NCBI RefSeq assembly: GCF_002941025.1
Contig: NZ_PTJS01000001.1
Location: forward strand, 6,603,959-6,667,958
Length of the DNA stretch: 64,000 nucleotides
DNA from: Streptomyces sp. QL37
GTDB lineage: Bacteria; Actinomycetota; Actinomycetes; Streptomycetales; Streptomycetaceae
Direction of reading: 5' to 3'
Below the pieces are notes generated by a model. The model searched no databases and had not been told where the DNA came from. It saw nothing but the letters and a program-made list of their open reading frames with translations. The stretch's first letter is position 1. Each line of letters starts with the position of its first letter. Positions 1 through 9,675 of the stretch are shown here, one piece after another. The translations under genes were made by a program, and so were the position numbers.

Positions 1-1
1 C

Positions 2-658
2 GAATCCGGCTCCGAGACCTCCTACGGCTCCCCGCTCGAGGCGGCCCTCGCCTGGCAGAGCTCCGGCGCCGAGTGGCTGCACCTCGTCGACCTGGACGCC
101 GCCTTCGGCACCGGCGACAACCGCGCGCTGATCGCCGAGGTGGCCGGCGCCATGGACATCAAGGTCGAGCTCTCCGGAGGCATCCGCGACGACGCCTCGC
201 TGGAGGCCGCCCTCGCCACCGGCTGCCGCCGGGTCAACCTCGGCACCGCCGCCCTGGAGACCCCCGAGTGGGTCGCCAAGGTCATCGCCGAGCACGGCGA
301 CAAGATCGCCGTCGGCCTCGACGTCCGGGGCACCACGCTGCGCGGCCGCGGCTGGACCCGCGACGGCGGCGACCTCTACGAGACGCTCGCCCGCCTCGAC
401 TCCGAGGGCTGCGCCCGCTACGTGGTGACCGACATCGCCAAGGACGGCACCCTCCAGGGCCCCAACCTGGCCCTCCTGCGCGACGTCTGCGCCGCCACCG
501 ACAAGCCGGTCGTCGCCTCCGGCGGCGTCTCCTCGCTCGCCGACCTCCGCGCGATCTCCCTGCTCGTCCCGGAAGGCGTCGAGGGGGCCATCGTCGGCAA
601 GGCGCTGTACGCCAAGGCGTTCACCCTCGAAGAGGCCCTCAAGGCGGTCGCCGGATGA
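2..658 (+). CDS. priA: Bifunctional HisA/TrpF isomerase PriA (5' end outside window)
   Basis: Phosphoribosyl isomerase A, a (beta/alpha)8 barrel that in actinobacteria does both the HisA step (ProFAR to PRFAR) and the TrpF step (PRA to CdRP). The window holds about 218 codons of a roughly 240-residue protein; the N-terminal strand with the first catalytic Asp lies before base 1. Visible are the [14 protein letters not shown] segment, the second catalytic Asp in [10 protein letters not shown] and the phosphate-binding [13 protein letters not shown]. No separate trpF lies with the trp genes downstream, which fits the dual role. Its TGA overlaps the next ATG (ATGA). Family assignment is very safe; activity on both substrates is inferred from the lineage. 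Confidence 0.95.
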   Translation, partial: ESGSETSYGSPLEAALAWQSSGAEWLHLVDLDAAFGTGDNRALIAEVAGAMDIKVELSGGIRDDASLEAALATGCRRVNLGTAALETPEWVAKVIAEHGDKIAVGLDVRGTTLRGRGWTRDGGDLYETLARLDSEGCARYVVTDIAKDGTLQGPNLALLRDVCAATDKPVVASGGVSSLADLRAISLLVPEGVEGAIVGKALYAKAFTLEEALKAVAG

Positions 659-1053
659 CGGACTCCGTACGCCGCGTCTCCTCGGGCGGACCCTGGGAGG
701 AGAAGTTCGGCTACTCCCGCGCCGTACAGCTGCCGAACGGGCTCGTCCTCGTCGCGGGCTGCACGTCCGTGGTCAACGGCGAGATCTCCGCCGGCGGCCC
801 GTACGAGCAGGCCGTCGCCTCCTTCCAGCTCGCCTTCGACGCCCTGAAGCAGGCCGGGCTCGGCCGCGAGGACGTCGTGCGCACCCGGATGTACATCACG
901 CACGCCCGTGACGTCGACGAGGTGGGCCGGGCCCACAAGGAGCTGTTCGACGACGTCCGCCCCGCGGCCTCCATGATCATCGTGTCCGGCTTCGTCGACC
1001 CCTCCCTCGTCGTCGAGGTCGAGGTCGAGGCCTACCGGGCAGGTGAGCGATGA
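655..1053 (+). CDS. RidA/YjgF-family protein in the his operon
   Basis: A 132-residue RidA/YjgF/YER057c/UK114-family protein. Family members usually hydrolyse reactive enamine/imine intermediates. The family signature is visible in the [13 protein letters not shown] and EVEVEAY segments. The position where RidA enzymes carry the catalytic Arg (PARS motif) reads RPAAS here, so Arg is replaced by Ala and imine deaminase activity is doubtful. The gene is coupled on both sides: its ATG overlaps the priA stop, and its TGA at 1051-1053 overlaps the hisF ATG at 1050. It is probably co-translated with histidine enzymes. Its substrate is unknown. Confidence 0.9.
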   Translation: MTDSVRRVSSGGPWEEKFGYSRAVQLPNGLVLVAGCTSVVNGEISAGGPYEQAVASFQLAFDALKQAGLGREDVVRTRMYITHARDVDEVGRAHKELFDDVRPAASMIIVSGFVDPSLVVEVEVEAYRAGER

Positions 1054-1805
1054 CTCTCGCCGTACGGGTCATCCCGTGCCTGGACGTCGACAAGGGCCGC
1101 GTCGTCAAGGGCGTCAACTTCCAGAACCTGCGCGACGCGGGCGACCCCGTCGAGATGGCCAAGCTGTACGACGCCGAGGGCGCCGACGAGCTGACCTTCC
1201 TCGACATCACCGCCTCCAGCGGTGACCGTGAGACGACGTACGACGTGGTGCGCCGCACCGCCGAGCAGGTCTTCATCCCGCTCACCGTCGGCGGCGGGGT
1301 ACGCACCCCCGACGACGTCGACAAGCTGCTGCGCGCCGGGGCCGACAAGGTCGGGGTCAACACCGCGGCCATCGCCCGCCCCGACCTCATCCGCGAGATC
1401 GCCGAACGCTTCGGGCGCCAGGTCCTCGTACTCTCCGTCGACGCCCGGCGCACCCCCGAGGGCACCTTCGAGGTGACGACGCACGGCGGCCGCAGGGGCA
1501 CCGGCATCGACGCCGTCGAGTGGGCGCACCGGGCGGCCGAGCTCGGGGCGGGCGAGATCCTGCTCAACTCGATGGACGCCGACGGCACGAAGGACGGCTA
1601 CGACACCGAGATGATCAAGGCGGTACGGGCCCACGTCACCGTCCCCGTCATCGCCTCGGGCGGCGCCGGCCGGCTCGAGGACTTCCCTCCGGCCGTCGGT
1701 GCCGGAGCCGACGCGGTGCTCGCCGCGTCCGTCTTCCACTTCGGTGACCTGCGGATCTCCGAGGTCAAGGACGCCCTGCGCGGGGCCGGACACCCCGTTC
1801 GCTGA
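1050..1805 (+). CDS. hisF: Imidazole glycerol phosphate synthase, cyclase subunit HisF
   Basis: The cyclase subunit takes ammonia from HisH and turns PRFAR into imidazole glycerol phosphate plus AICAR. The 251-residue length is normal. The N-terminal [16 protein letters not shown] holds the first catalytic Asp and LSVDARR the second; DGTKDGYD and [13 protein letters not shown] form the phosphate sites. The ATG overlaps the end of the RidA-like gene. The hairpin at 1822-1842 lies just beyond the stop, and no further his gene follows, so this is the end of the his operon in this window; hisI is found separately beside trpE. Confidence 0.97.
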   Translation: MTLAVRVIPCLDVDKGRVVKGVNFQNLRDAGDPVEMAKLYDAEGADELTFLDITASSGDRETTYDVVRRTAEQVFIPLTVGGGVRTPDDVDKLLRAGADKVGVNTAAIARPDLIREIAERFGRQVLVLSVDARRTPEGTFEVTTHGGRRGTGIDAVEWAHRAAELGAGEILLNSMDADGTKDGYDTEMIKAVRAHVTVPVIASGGAGRLEDFPPAVGAGADAVLAASVFHFGDLRISEVKDALRGAGHPVR

Positions 1806-1994
1806 CCCGGGGCGGGGAGACCGCCGGTCGCGAAGACCGGCGATCTCACCGATGTCCGCCCGGAGGGCGCGCCGCCAGAGTGGCGCCGTCAACAGATGAC
1901 GGCGCCACCACGCGGTGCTCCCCAGAAGGCCCCCGGACGACGGGGCCGCCGGCTGCCGCGGTGTGGTTCGCCACAACCGAGAGGATCCCCCCTC

Positions 1995-2927
1995 GTGCAG
2001 CAGCACCTCCCCTCCGGCGACATCTCCCCGCGCCGCCACCGGATGTCGAAGAGCCGCTCCCGCACCGTCCGGTTCGCCGTCGCGGCGGCTGCCGCCACGG
2101 CCGGTCTGGTCACGGCGCTGATGCCGGGCGCGCAGGCCGCCGACAATCCGTACGAGCGTGGCCCTGCGCCGAGCAACGCGAGCATCGAGGCGAGCCGCGG
2201 CTCGTACGCCACCTCCCAGACGACCGTCTCCTCACTGAGCGTCAGGGGCTTCGGCGGCGGCACGATCTACTACCCGACGTCCACGTCCGACGGCACCTTC
2301 GGAGCGGTCGTCATCTCACCCGGCTTCACCGCCTACCAGTCGAGCATCGCGTGGCTCGGTCCGCGTCTGGCCTCGCAGGGCTTCGTGGTGTTCACCATCG
2401 ACACCAACACCACGGCGGACCAGCCGGCCAGCCGCGGTGACCAGCTGCTCGCCGCGCTGGACTACCTCACCGAGGACAGCTCGGTCCGCACCAGGATCGA
2501 CTCCTCCCGGCTCGGCGTGATGGGTCACTCCATGGGGGGCGGCGGCACGCTCGAAGCCGCGAAGGACCGGCCCGCCCTCCAGGCGGCGATCCCGCTGACG
2601 GGCTGGAACACGGACAAGTCCTGGCCGGAGGTGCAGACCCCGACCCTGGTCATCGGGGCGGACGGCGACACCATCGCCCCCGTCGCCTCGCACTCGGAGC
2701 CGTTCTACAACTCGCTGCCGAGCTCGCTGGACAAGGCGTACCTGGAGCTCCGGGGTGCCACCCACTTCACCCCGAACACGTCCAACACGACGATCGCGAA
2801 GTACAGCATCTCGTGGCTGAAGCGCTTCATCGACAACGACACCCGCTACGAGCAGTTCCTCTGCCCGCTGCCGTCGACGAGCCTGACGATCGCCGAGTAC
2901 AAGGGCAACTGCCCGCACACCTCCTGA
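1995..2927 (+). CDS. Secreted polyester hydrolase (cutinase/PETase-like), copy 1
   Basis: A 310-residue alpha/beta hydrolase of the actinobacterial cutinase group (TfCut2, Cut190, LCC), which hydrolyses cutin-like polyesters, triacylglycerols and some synthetic polyesters such as PET. The GTG at 1995 is preferred because GAGAGG lies about 10 bases upstream and the same start is conserved in the second copy. An Arg-rich N-region and a hydrophobic stretch end in [12 protein letters not shown], a likely signal peptide. The nucleophile elbow is GHSMGGGG, the acid is the second Asp of [10 protein letters not shown], and the base is His in GATHF. Two C-terminal Cys (FLCP, NCPH) fit the conserved disulfide. 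Substrate range, including PET, is inference. Confidence 0.93.
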   Translation: MQQHLPSGDISPRRHRMSKSRSRTVRFAVAAAAATAGLVTALMPGAQAADNPYERGPAPSNASIEASRGSYATSQTTVSSLSVRGFGGGTIYYPTSTSDGTFGAVVISPGFTAYQSSIAWLGPRLASQGFVVFTIDTNTTADQPASRGDQLLAALDYLTEDSSVRTRIDSSRLGVMGHSMGGGGTLEAAKDRPALQAAIPLTGWNTDKSWPEVQTPTLVIGADGDTIAPVASHSEPFYNSLPSSLDKAYLELRGATHFTPNTSNTTIAKYSISWLKRFIDNDTRYEQFLCPLPSTSLTIAEYKGNCPHTS

Positions 2928-2940
2928 CCGACAGGACCGG

Positions 2941-2970
2941 GGGCCGGACCGCGTGCACGCGGTCCGGCCC
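2941..2970 (+). terminator. Hairpin terminator after cutinase copy 1
   Basis: A perfect 30-base palindrome: arm GGGCCGGACCGCGTG and its exact complement, followed by TTCGTGC. It begins 13 bases after the stop codon. Its outer arms are repeated after the second cutinase gene, so the terminator was copied with the gene. Confidence 0.75.
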
Positions 2971-3179
2971 TTCGTGCGTGCTGCTGCCCGGCAGCCCCGG
3001 CCGTGTGATCCGGAGCGAAGACCGGCGATCTCGCCGATGTCCGCCCGGGGGAGCCACCGCGAAAGTGGCGGCAGGCCAATGAAGGACGGCGCTACCGACG
3101 CGGTGCACACCCGAAGCCCCCGGACGACGGGGCGACCGGCGGCCCCGGTGCGGTTCCGCCACAACCGAGAGGAATCCCC

Positions 3180-4109
3180 GTGCAGCAGCACCTCCCCTCC
3201 GGCGACATCTCCCCGCGCCGCCACCGGATGTCGAAGAGCCGCTCCCGCACCGTCAAGGGCGCCCTGGCGGCAGCGGCGGCGACCGCCGGTCTGCTCACCG
3301 CGCTCGTCCCCGGCGGAGCCCAGGCCGCCGACAATCCGTACGAGCGCGGTCCGGCGCCGAGCAACTCGAGCATCGAGGCGATCCGCGGTTCCTACTCCAC
3401 GTCCCAGACGTCCGTGTCGTCGCTCAGCGTCAGAGGCTTCGGCGGCGGGACGATCTACTACCCGACGTCCACCTCGGACGGGACGTTCGGGGCGGTCGTC
3501 ATCTCGCCCGGTTTCACCGCCTACGAGTCGAGCATCGCGTGGCTCGGTCCGCGTCTGGCCTCGCAGGGCTTCGTGGTGTTCACCATCGACACCAACACCA
3601 CGCTGGACCAGCCGGCCAGCCGCGGTGACCAACTGCTCGCCGCTCTCGACTACTTGACCGAGGACAGCTCGGTGCGCAGCCGGGTCGACTCCTCCCGGCT
3701 GGGTGTGATGGGCCACTCCATGGGTGGCGGTGGCACGCTGGAGGCCGCCAAGGACCGTCCCTCGCTGAAGGCGGCGATCCCGCTGACCGGCTGGAACACG
3801 GACAAGACGTGGCCGGAGGTGCAGACCCCGACCCTGGTCGTCGGAGCCGACGGTGACACGGTCGCTTCTGTCACCACGCATTCGAAGCCGTTCTACAACT
3901 CGCTGCCGAGCTCGCTGGACAAGGCGTACCTGGAGCTCCGGGGTGCCACCCACTTCACCCCGAACACGTCCAACACGACGATCGCGAAGTACAGCATCTC
4001 GTGGCTGAAGCGCTTCATCGACAACGACACCCGCTACGAGCAGTTCCTCTGCCCGATCCCGTCGGCCAGCCTGACGATCGCGGAGTACCGGGGCAACTGC
4101 CCGCACTGA
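3180..4109 (+). CDS. Secreted polyester hydrolase (cutinase/PETase-like), copy 2
   Basis: A 309-residue paralogue of the gene at 1995. The start GTG sits 7 bases after GAGAGGAA. The signal peptide probably ends near residue 49 (AQA|ADN). The expected triad is Ser180 (GHSMGG), Asp226 (GADGDT) and His258 (GATHF). It differs from copy 1 just after the catalytic Asp: copy 1 reads DTIAPVASH like most characterised cutinases, this copy reads DTVASVTTH, losing the conserved Pro. Two Cys near the C-terminus are kept. Exported ester hydrolase is a safe call; a substrate shift relative to copy 1 is only a possibility. Confidence 0.93.
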   Translation: MQQHLPSGDISPRRHRMSKSRSRTVKGALAAAAATAGLLTALVPGGAQAADNPYERGPAPSNSSIEAIRGSYSTSQTSVSSLSVRGFGGGTIYYPTSTSDGTFGAVVISPGFTAYESSIAWLGPRLASQGFVVFTIDTNTTLDQPASRGDQLLAALDYLTEDSSVRSRVDSSRLGVMGHSMGGGGTLEAAKDRPSLKAAIPLTGWNTDKTWPEVQTPTLVVGADGDTVASVTTHSKPFYNSLPSSLDKAYLELRGATHFTPNTSNTTIAKYSISWLKRFIDNDTRYEQFLCPIPSASLTIAEYRGNCPH

Positions 4110-4123
4110 TCCGGGGGGAGACC

Positions 4124-4156
4124 GGGGCCGGACCGCGCGTACCGCGGTCCGGCCCC
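4124..4156. terminator. Hairpin between convergent cutinase 2 and hydrolase genes
   Basis: Arms GGGGCCGGACCGCG (4124-4137) and the exact complement (4143-4156) with a 5-base loop, followed by TTCTCG. It lies between the stop of the plus-strand cutinase and the stop (4174) of the minus-strand hydrolase, so it can serve both directions. Confidence 0.75.
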
Positions 4157-4173
4157 TTCTCGTCGCCCGGGTC

Positions 4174-4947
4174 TCAGCCGCGCGCGAGGAAGGCCGCGAC
4201 GGTCCCGGCGAATCCGGGATCGCGCACCACCGTCAGGTGGTCGCCCGGCAGCACGGTCAGCTCCGCCCCGGGGATCGCCGAGGCCAGCACCTCGGGCCGG
4301 GTCGCGAGGGGATCGCTCGCACCGGCCAGGACCAGCGTGGGGACCGCGATGCGGTCGAGCGGGAGCGCGTCCCGGTGCACCGCCCGTATCTGCGCGGCCA
4401 GCGCCAGCCGGTCGCCGCCCGCCGTGTCGGCCAGCACCCGGAACGCCCGGGTCCGTTCGGGCGCGTCCGCCGCGTCGTCGGCCGTCAGCGCCGCCGACAC
4501 CAGCTCGGGCGGCATCACCCGGGTGTCCAGACCGCCCACCTCCACCGCGCCGGCGCCGATCCCCCCGGCCACCAGGCGGCTGACACGGGTGTCCTCCGCA
4601 GCGGCCAGGACCGCCACCACCGCGCCCATGGAATACCCCACGAGATGCACGTGGTCGGCGCCGATGCGGTCGATGAGCAGACGTACGTCACGGGCCATCA
4701 GCGACTCGCCGTAGTGGGCGTCGTCGTGCGGCCGGTCCGACTCGCCGTGGCCCCGCGCGTCCAGGGCGTACACCCGCCGGCCCCGCGCCACGAGCGCCTC
4801 GACGACGCCGGGTCCCTCCCAGTTCAGCCGGGCGTGCGCGGCGAAGCCGTGCAGCAGGACCACCGGGGGCAGGGCGGTGTCCGGGTTGCGCGACCAGGAC
4901 CAGTAACGCAGGGTCAAACCATCGTGTGTACGCAATTCATCAGTCAT
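4174..4947 (-). CDS. Alpha/beta-fold hydrolase
   Basis: A 257-residue cytoplasmic alpha/beta hydrolase without a signal peptide. The oxyanion-hole motif LLHGFAAH, DARGHGESD, the nucleophile elbow VGYSMGA, the acid in LAGASDPLA and the base in LPGDHLT give a complete Ser-Asp-His triad. Length and motif spacing fit the esterase/haloperoxidase-like group, but no motif tells the substrate. It is transcribed divergently from the large LuxR regulator, with about 160 bases between the two starts; that regulator is a plausible controller. Confidence 0.88.
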   Translation of the reverse strand: MTDELRTHDGLTLRYWSWSRNPDTALPPVVLLHGFAAHARLNWEGPGVVEALVARGRRVYALDARGHGESDRPHDDAHYGESLMARDVRLLIDRIGADHVHLVGYSMGAVVAVLAAAEDTRVSRLVAGGIGAGAVEVGGLDTRVMPPELVSAALTADDAADAPERTRAFRVLADTAGGDRLALAAQIRAVHRDALPLDRIAVPTLVLAGASDPLATRPEVLASAIPGAELTVLPGDHLTVVRDPGFAGTVAAFLARG

Positions 4948-5107
4948 GCACCGACGTTACGGGCGGCCGCGGCGGAACGGGCCGGGACTGTGCCCCGGCA
5001 CAGCGAGGCCGCCGTTCCGTTGGGAGCCCGCACCGCTCCGGGCCGGCCGGGAACAGGGAGCGGACGCGAGCCTTCCGACGCTGTTTACGCGGAAGTAACG
5101 TGAGAGC

Positions 5108-7858
5108 GTGACCCCATCGACGACCGTGCACAGTCCGCTCCGGCTGTACGGCCGCAGCGGTGAACTGGCCATCCTGGAAACCCTGTTGGGACGGCTGCGG
5201 GCAGGGGACGGCGGAGCGCTCGTGCTGACCTCGCCGCCCGGCCTCGGCCGTACCGCCCTGCTGCGGCAGGCCGCCGCCCACTACCTCGGAAGGCACGGCG
5301 GCCCCGTCCTGTACGCCGCCGCGGCCCCCACCGAACAGCGACTGCCCTACAGCGGGCTGCACGCCCTCCTCTGCTCCGCCCCCGGCCCGCTGCCCGTCAC
5401 GCCCGACACCATCCTGGGCTCCGGGATCACCCCGGGCGGGCTGCTCGGCCTGCTGCGGGGCCTGGGCGCCGAACAGCCCCTGCTGGTCTGCGTGGACGAC
5501 GCGCACGCCTGGGACCCCGACTCCCGCGCCGCACTCGGCTTCGCCGCCCGCAGACTCGGCGCGGGCAGCCGGGTCGCGGTGGTGATCGGCGCGGCCGACG
5601 AGACCGCCTTCGCCGGACTGCCCGCGCTGCGCCTCGGCCCGCTCGACGACGACGCGGCGACCGCGCTCCTGGACCGGCTCACCGACGGCACGGCCGATGT
5701 CGACCCCGTCGTACGCAGCGAACTCCTGCGCGAGGCGGCGGGCAACCCACGGCTGCTGGCCGGACTGGTCGGCCGTCTCACCCCGGGGCAGCTGGCGGGG
5801 CGCACCGCGCTGCCGTACCCGCTCCCCGGCGCCGAGGGGGTCCTCGACGCCCACGCCGAGCACCTGGACGGCCTCCCCTCCGACAGCCGCACACTGCTCC
5901 TGCTGGCGGCAGCCGCGGAGGAACACGAGCCGGACGGGGCCGGAGCCGACGCGGCCCTGCTGCTGCGGGCAGGCGCCCGGGCGGGGCTGGCGACGGCGCA
6001 CCTCGACCGGGTGCTCTTCGCGCCCGCAGGGACCGCCGGGGCACTCCAACGCGCCGGCAGCCGCGTGCACTTCAGCCACCCGCTGCTGCGCCGCGCGGTC
6101 CTGCACCGGGCGCCGCCGGGCCGCCGCCGGGCCGTGCACGAACTGCTCGCCGGGCTGCTCACCGGGCCCGGCTCCGCCCCGCTGCCCGCGCTCGTGCAGC
6201 TGGCCTGCGCCGCGCCCGGGCCGGACGCCGCGCTCGCCGGGCGGCTGGAGGCCGCGGCCACCGCCCCGCGCCCGCACGGCGAACGGTCGGCGGCGCTGGC
6301 CCGCGCCGCCGCGCTCTCCACCGACGAGGCCCTGCGCGCCGCCCGGTTCACCGCCGCCGCCGAGCAGGCGCGGCTGGCCGGCGACACCGGCCGGGCCCGC
6401 GCCATGCTGGCCCGCGTCGGCCCCCACCTCGCCGGAGGCGCCGCACCGTACGTACGCGGCATGCTCGCCCTGCGCGACGGGCCGGCGGCCGACGCCCGCG
6501 AGGCGCTCCTGACCGCGGCGGAGCTGCTCGCCCCGCACGATCCCCGCCGCACCCTGGACGCCCTGTTCGGCGCGGCGGAGGCGGCGTGGGACATGGGGGA
6601 CGCCATCGCGTACCTGGACGCCATGAACCGCATCCCCGTCGCCGCCGCCGACCGGTCCATGGCGCAGTACCGCGCCGGGATGTGCGCCGTGCTCGCCGGG
6701 CACCCCGACCGGGGCCACGCCCTCCTGCGGTGCTGCCTCGACTCCGCCGACCGGGCCGAGGACGCCGGGGAGCTCCTGCGGGCGGGCGCCTCGGCCCTGG
6801 TGCTCGGCGAGGTCGACGCGGCCTGCCGGGCCGGGGCCCGCGCCCTCGCCGTCGTACGCCTCCGGGGGCCCGAAGCCCTGCTGCCGCACGCCCTGGAGCA
6901 GCTCGCCTACGCCGAACTGCGCTCCGGACAGCACGCCAGGGCCCGGGCCCACGCGCTGGAAGGGCTGCACGCCGCACGCCGCACCGGGCAGCAGAACTCC
7001 GCCACCCATCTGCACTCCGTGCTCGCGCTCGCCGCCTCGGTGGAGGGGCCCGCCGAGGCGTGCGCCGCCCACGCCGACGCGGCGCTGGCCGGGGCGGGGC
7101 CGCACGGTCTGGCCCAGGCCGCCATGCTCGCCACCTGGGCGGTCGCCCGCGCGGACCTGGCGGCCGGGCGGCCCGGCGAGGCGGCGGCCCGGCTCGGCCC
7201 GCTGGTCAGGCCGGGGCCGGGGACGGGGCACTTCGCCACCCGGATGCTCGCCGTGCCGTGCTACGTCGAGGCGATGGTGCTCTCCGGCCGCGCGGACGAA
7301 GGGGCCGGTGAACTCGCCGTGGCGGTCCAGGAGTTCGCGTTGTGGACCGCCCGGACGACCGACCCCCAGGTCCCCGCCCAGCTGGCCCGCTGCCGCGCCC
7401 TGCTGGCACCGCCCGAGGAGGCCGCCGCACGGTACGAGGAGGCGCTGGCGCACCACGACCGCGCGGGCGGAGACTTCGAACGCGCCCGCACCCGGCTGCT
7501 CCACGGCCAGTTGCTGCGCCGACTGCGCCGCACCCGCGAGGCGCGCGGCCCGCTGCGCGACGCGCTGGTCGCCTTCGAGCGCTGTTCGGCCCGTGTCTGG
7601 GCCGAACGGGCGGGCGGGGAACTGCGGGCCGCCGGGGAGGCGGTGGACGTGCCGGACCAGAGCGGCCCCGGGCCGCTGGCGGGGCTGACCCCCCAGCAGC
7701 AGCGGATCGCCCGCTGTGTCGCGGAGGGCGCCACCAACCGTGAGGTGGCGGTGCGGCTCTCGGTGAGCCCGCGGACCGTCGACCACCATCTCCGCAACGT
7801 CTTCGCGGCGCTCGGGGTACGGTCACGGACCGAGCTCGCGAGGCTGCTGGACCGCTAG
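5108..7858 (+). CDS. Large LuxR-family (LAL-type) transcriptional regulator
   Basis: A 916-residue regulator with the LAL layout: N-terminal AAA/STAND ATPase, long helical TPR-like middle, C-terminal LuxR DNA-binding domain. The P-loop near residues 43-50 reads PPGLGRTA, so the usual Walker Lys is Arg; Walker B is LLVCVDDAHAWD. The HTH near residues 855-912 contains GATNREVAVRLSVSPRTVD and the typical LTPQQQRIA lead-in. The GTG start follows TGAGAGC. LAL proteins usually activate catabolic or antibiotic genes on binding a ligand; the target here is unknown, with the divergent hydrolase the nearest candidate. The K-to-R change may weaken ATP hydrolysis. Confidence 0.9.
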   Translation: MTPSTTVHSPLRLYGRSGELAILETLLGRLRAGDGGALVLTSPPGLGRTALLRQAAAHYLGRHGGPVLYAAAAPTEQRLPYSGLHALLCSAPGPLPVTPDTILGSGITPGGLLGLLRGLGAEQPLLVCVDDAHAWDPDSRAALGFAARRLGAGSRVAVVIGAADETAFAGLPALRLGPLDDDAATALLDRLTDGTADVDPVVRSELLREAAGNPRLLAGLVGRLTPGQLAGRTALPYPLPGAEGVLDAHAEHLDGLPSDSRTLLLLAAAAEEHEPDGAGADAALLLRAGARAGLATAHLDRVLFAPAGTAGALQRAGSRVHFSHPLLRRAVLHRAPPGRRRAVHELLAGLLTGPGSAPLPALVQLACAAPGPDAALAGRLEAAATAPRPHGERSAALARAAALSTDEALRAARFTAAAEQARLAGDTGRARAMLARVGPHLAGGAAPYVRGMLALRDGPAADAREALLTAAELLAPHDPRRTLDALFGAAEAAWDMGDAIAYLDAMNRIPVAAADRSMAQYRAGMCAVLAGHPDRGHALLRCCLDSADRAEDAGELLRAGASALVLGEVDAACRAGARALAVVRLRGPEALLPHALEQLAYAELRSGQHARARAHALEGLHAARRTGQQNSATHLHSVLALAASVEGPAEACAAHADAALAGAGPHGLAQAAMLATWAVARADLAAGRPGEAAARLGPLVRPGPGTGHFATRMLAVPCYVEAMVLSGRADEGAGELAVAVQEFALWTARTTDPQVPAQLARCRALLAPPEEAAARYEEALAHHDRAGGDFERARTRLLHGQLLRRLRRTREARGPLRDALVAFERCSARVWAERAGGELRAAGEAVDVPDQSGPGPLAGLTPQQQRIARCVAEGATNREVAVRLSVSPRTVDHHLRNVFAALGVRSRTELARLLDR

Positions 7859-8068
7859 GGCCTCCCGTCCGGAACAGGCCCGACTCCCGGGGGCGGAGCG
7901 AGGTTGCAGGACCGTGATGAGAAGAACCGCGCACACCTCTAGGTACCGACCGGGCGGTATGCCATTCTGCGGTCGTCAGGATCGATCGGTGTGCGCCCGC
8001 CCAATGCGGGCGGGGCGCACACCGGGGCCGGCCCAACCTCGGCCGGCCGATTCCCGGTGGAGGCCGCC

Positions 8069-9415
8069 ATGCCACAGGTCGTACGTTCACGGATCAGGGC
8101 GCTGCACGGACCGCCCCCCGTAGCGCCGTTGCCGCACCGCTTCCGGTCCCTGGCCGACCGTGAGGCCGTAGCAGTGCTCCACCGGGCGGCCCGTGGGCTG
8201 CTGGAGGCGCTGCCGGAGCTCACGGACCGGCTGGTCGAGGCGTTGCGGGAGCAGGAGCCCGCCTACCGCGCCGCGATGGAGACCGAGCCCGCCGAGATCT
8301 GGCAGGAGGTCCACCACTCGCTGCGGCACAACGTCGCCTCGCTCATCCAGCCCCGCGAGTTCCGGGACGCCGCCCACCGCACCTCCCGGTGGATCGGCGA
8401 GAGCAGGGCCGAGCAGGGCGTACCGCTCGACGCGGTCATGCACGCCTTCCGGATGGGCGGCGCGATGGTCTGGCAGGACCTGGTCGACGACACGGCCCGG
8501 CGCCACCCCGAGGACACCCGGCTGCTGGTCCATGTCGCCGCGGACGTCTGGAACTTCGTCGACGAGCACTGCGGCGTGGTGGCCGAGGCCTACCGGCAGG
8601 CCGAGCGGCGGCTCTCCTGGCGCCGCGAGAACCAGCAGCGCCTGATGACCGCGGCCCTGCTGGACGGCACCGCCCGGATCGCGGACCTGCCGGACGCCGC
8701 GGCGATGCTGGGCCTCCCGGTGCAGGGGCGTTACGCCGTACTCGCGGTCGCCGGGGCCCGCCGCGCCCCGCACGGCGCCGGGCGTCCGCCGGTCGCCCTG
8801 GCCGAGGGGACGCCCGCCCTCTGGCACTCGGCGGGGGAGGTGGAGCTGGCGGTCCTGCCGCTGGGGACGGTCCCGGTGGCGGCGGAGCCCGAGCCACCGG
8901 GCGACGGCGACACCGAGGCCGCACCCGCCTCCGTCCCGCCCGCCGACGGTGAACTCGCCGCGCTGGCCGACGGCCTGACGGTGCCTCCGGGAACCCGCGT
9001 CGGCATCAGCTCGGTGGTCGACGGACTCGCCTCCGTCGGTGACGCGCGGCGCCTCGCGGAGACGGCGCTGCGCACCTGCCCGGCTTCCGGCGGCACCGTC
9101 CTGCTCGACGAGCACCTGCCCGCCGCGCTCGTCGTCTCCTCGCCCGGCCTCGGGACGGCGCTCGCCGACCGGGTACTCGGACCGCTGGACCGGCTCGACC
9201 CGGCGGACCGGGACGTGCTCATCGAGACGCTGACCGCGTGGCTCGACTCGGACGGCTCGGCCCAGCGGGCCGGAGCGAAGCTGTACTGCCACCGCAACAC
9301 GGTCCTGAACCGGCTGCGGCGGTTCGAGCAGCTGACGGGCCGCTGTCTGACACGGCCGTCCGACGCCGTCGAGGTGTCCCTGGCGCTGGCGGCACGGCGG
9401 CTGCTGGCGGGCTGA
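8069..9415 (+). CDS. PucR/CdaR-type helix-turn-helix regulator
   Basis: A 448-residue protein whose C-terminal 60 residues form the PucR-family HTH ([20 protein letters not shown] then RRFEQLTGR). The N-terminal half carries the RsbRD/GGDEF-like sensory region usual in streptomycete members (for example the segment around [15 protein letters not shown]). The ATG at 8069 is chosen because GGTGGAGG lies 6 bases upstream; a GTG at 7991 would add 26 residues with no ribosome site. It precedes a sodium:solute symporter gene on the same strand by about 260 bases, so regulation of that transporter is plausible but unproved. Confidence 0.88.
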   Translation: MPQVVRSRIRALHGPPPVAPLPHRFRSLADREAVAVLHRAARGLLEALPELTDRLVEALREQEPAYRAAMETEPAEIWQEVHHSLRHNVASLIQPREFRDAAHRTSRWIGESRAEQGVPLDAVMHAFRMGGAMVWQDLVDDTARRHPEDTRLLVHVAADVWNFVDEHCGVVAEAYRQAERRLSWRRENQQRLMTAALLDGTARIADLPDAAAMLGLPVQGRYAVLAVAGARRAPHGAGRPPVALAEGTPALWHSAGEVELAVLPLGTVPVAAEPEPPGDGDTEAAPASVPPADGELAALADGLTVPPGTRVGISSVVDGLASVGDARRLAETALRTCPASGGTVLLDEHLPAALVVSSPGLGTALADRVLGPLDRLDPADRDVLIETLTAWLDSDGSAQRAGAKLYCHRNTVLNRLRRFEQLTGRCLTRPSDAVEVSLALAARRLLAG

Positions 9416-9675
9416 GCGCGGCTGCCCGCGGCGGCGGGGGAGCCTCGAGGGGTGCCGGGCCACGGGGGAGCCGGGCCCCGGGAAGCCGGGTCGCGGGGGC
9501 GGCCTCCCCCGGACCCGGGGCCCGCCGACTGTGCGGCGGCACAGTCCTGTGCCGGGTGGGCTGTACCCGCGCCGCGCCCCGTCCCGGCCCCCTGTGCCGC
9601 ACCCGCCCCGCCTGGTGCCATGGCGCGCATGTCTTCAGCTGCCCCTTGCACAGCCGTACCGGCGGAGCGGATCCG
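9416..9675. other. Intergenic region with no supported gene
   Basis: About 260 bases between the PucR regulator and the symporter, extremely GC-rich and Pro/Arg/Ala-coding in every frame. Many symporters of this family follow a DUF485 membrane protein, but no hydrophobic frame is present here. A small open frame whose TGA overlaps the symporter GTG has no membrane character and is rejected. Confidence 0.5.

Larger units (their letters stand above)
1838..2970 (+). repeat. Tandem duplication, unit 1 (leader, cutinase gene, terminator)
   Basis: This block and 3023-4156 are two copies of one unit with a shift of 1185 bases. The shift is identical for a leader dyad (CGGCGATCTC[A/G]CCG at 1838-1851 and 3023-3036) and for the GTG starts (1995 and 3180). 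The copies share the ribosome site CCGAGAGGA, the coding sequence and a GGGCCGGACCGCG terminator arm. The leader between dyad and start is more diverged than the coding sequence, so the duplication is not brand new. Confidence 0.85.
3023..4156 (+). repeat. Tandem duplication, unit 2 (leader, cutinase gene, terminator)
   Basis: Second copy of the 1185-base unit described at 1838-2970. The final third of the two coding regions is almost base-for-base the same (for example from the PFYNSLPSS codons onward), while the signal-peptide region and the leader have diverged. This suggests either recent gene conversion at the 3' half or stronger constraint there. Confidence 0.85.
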
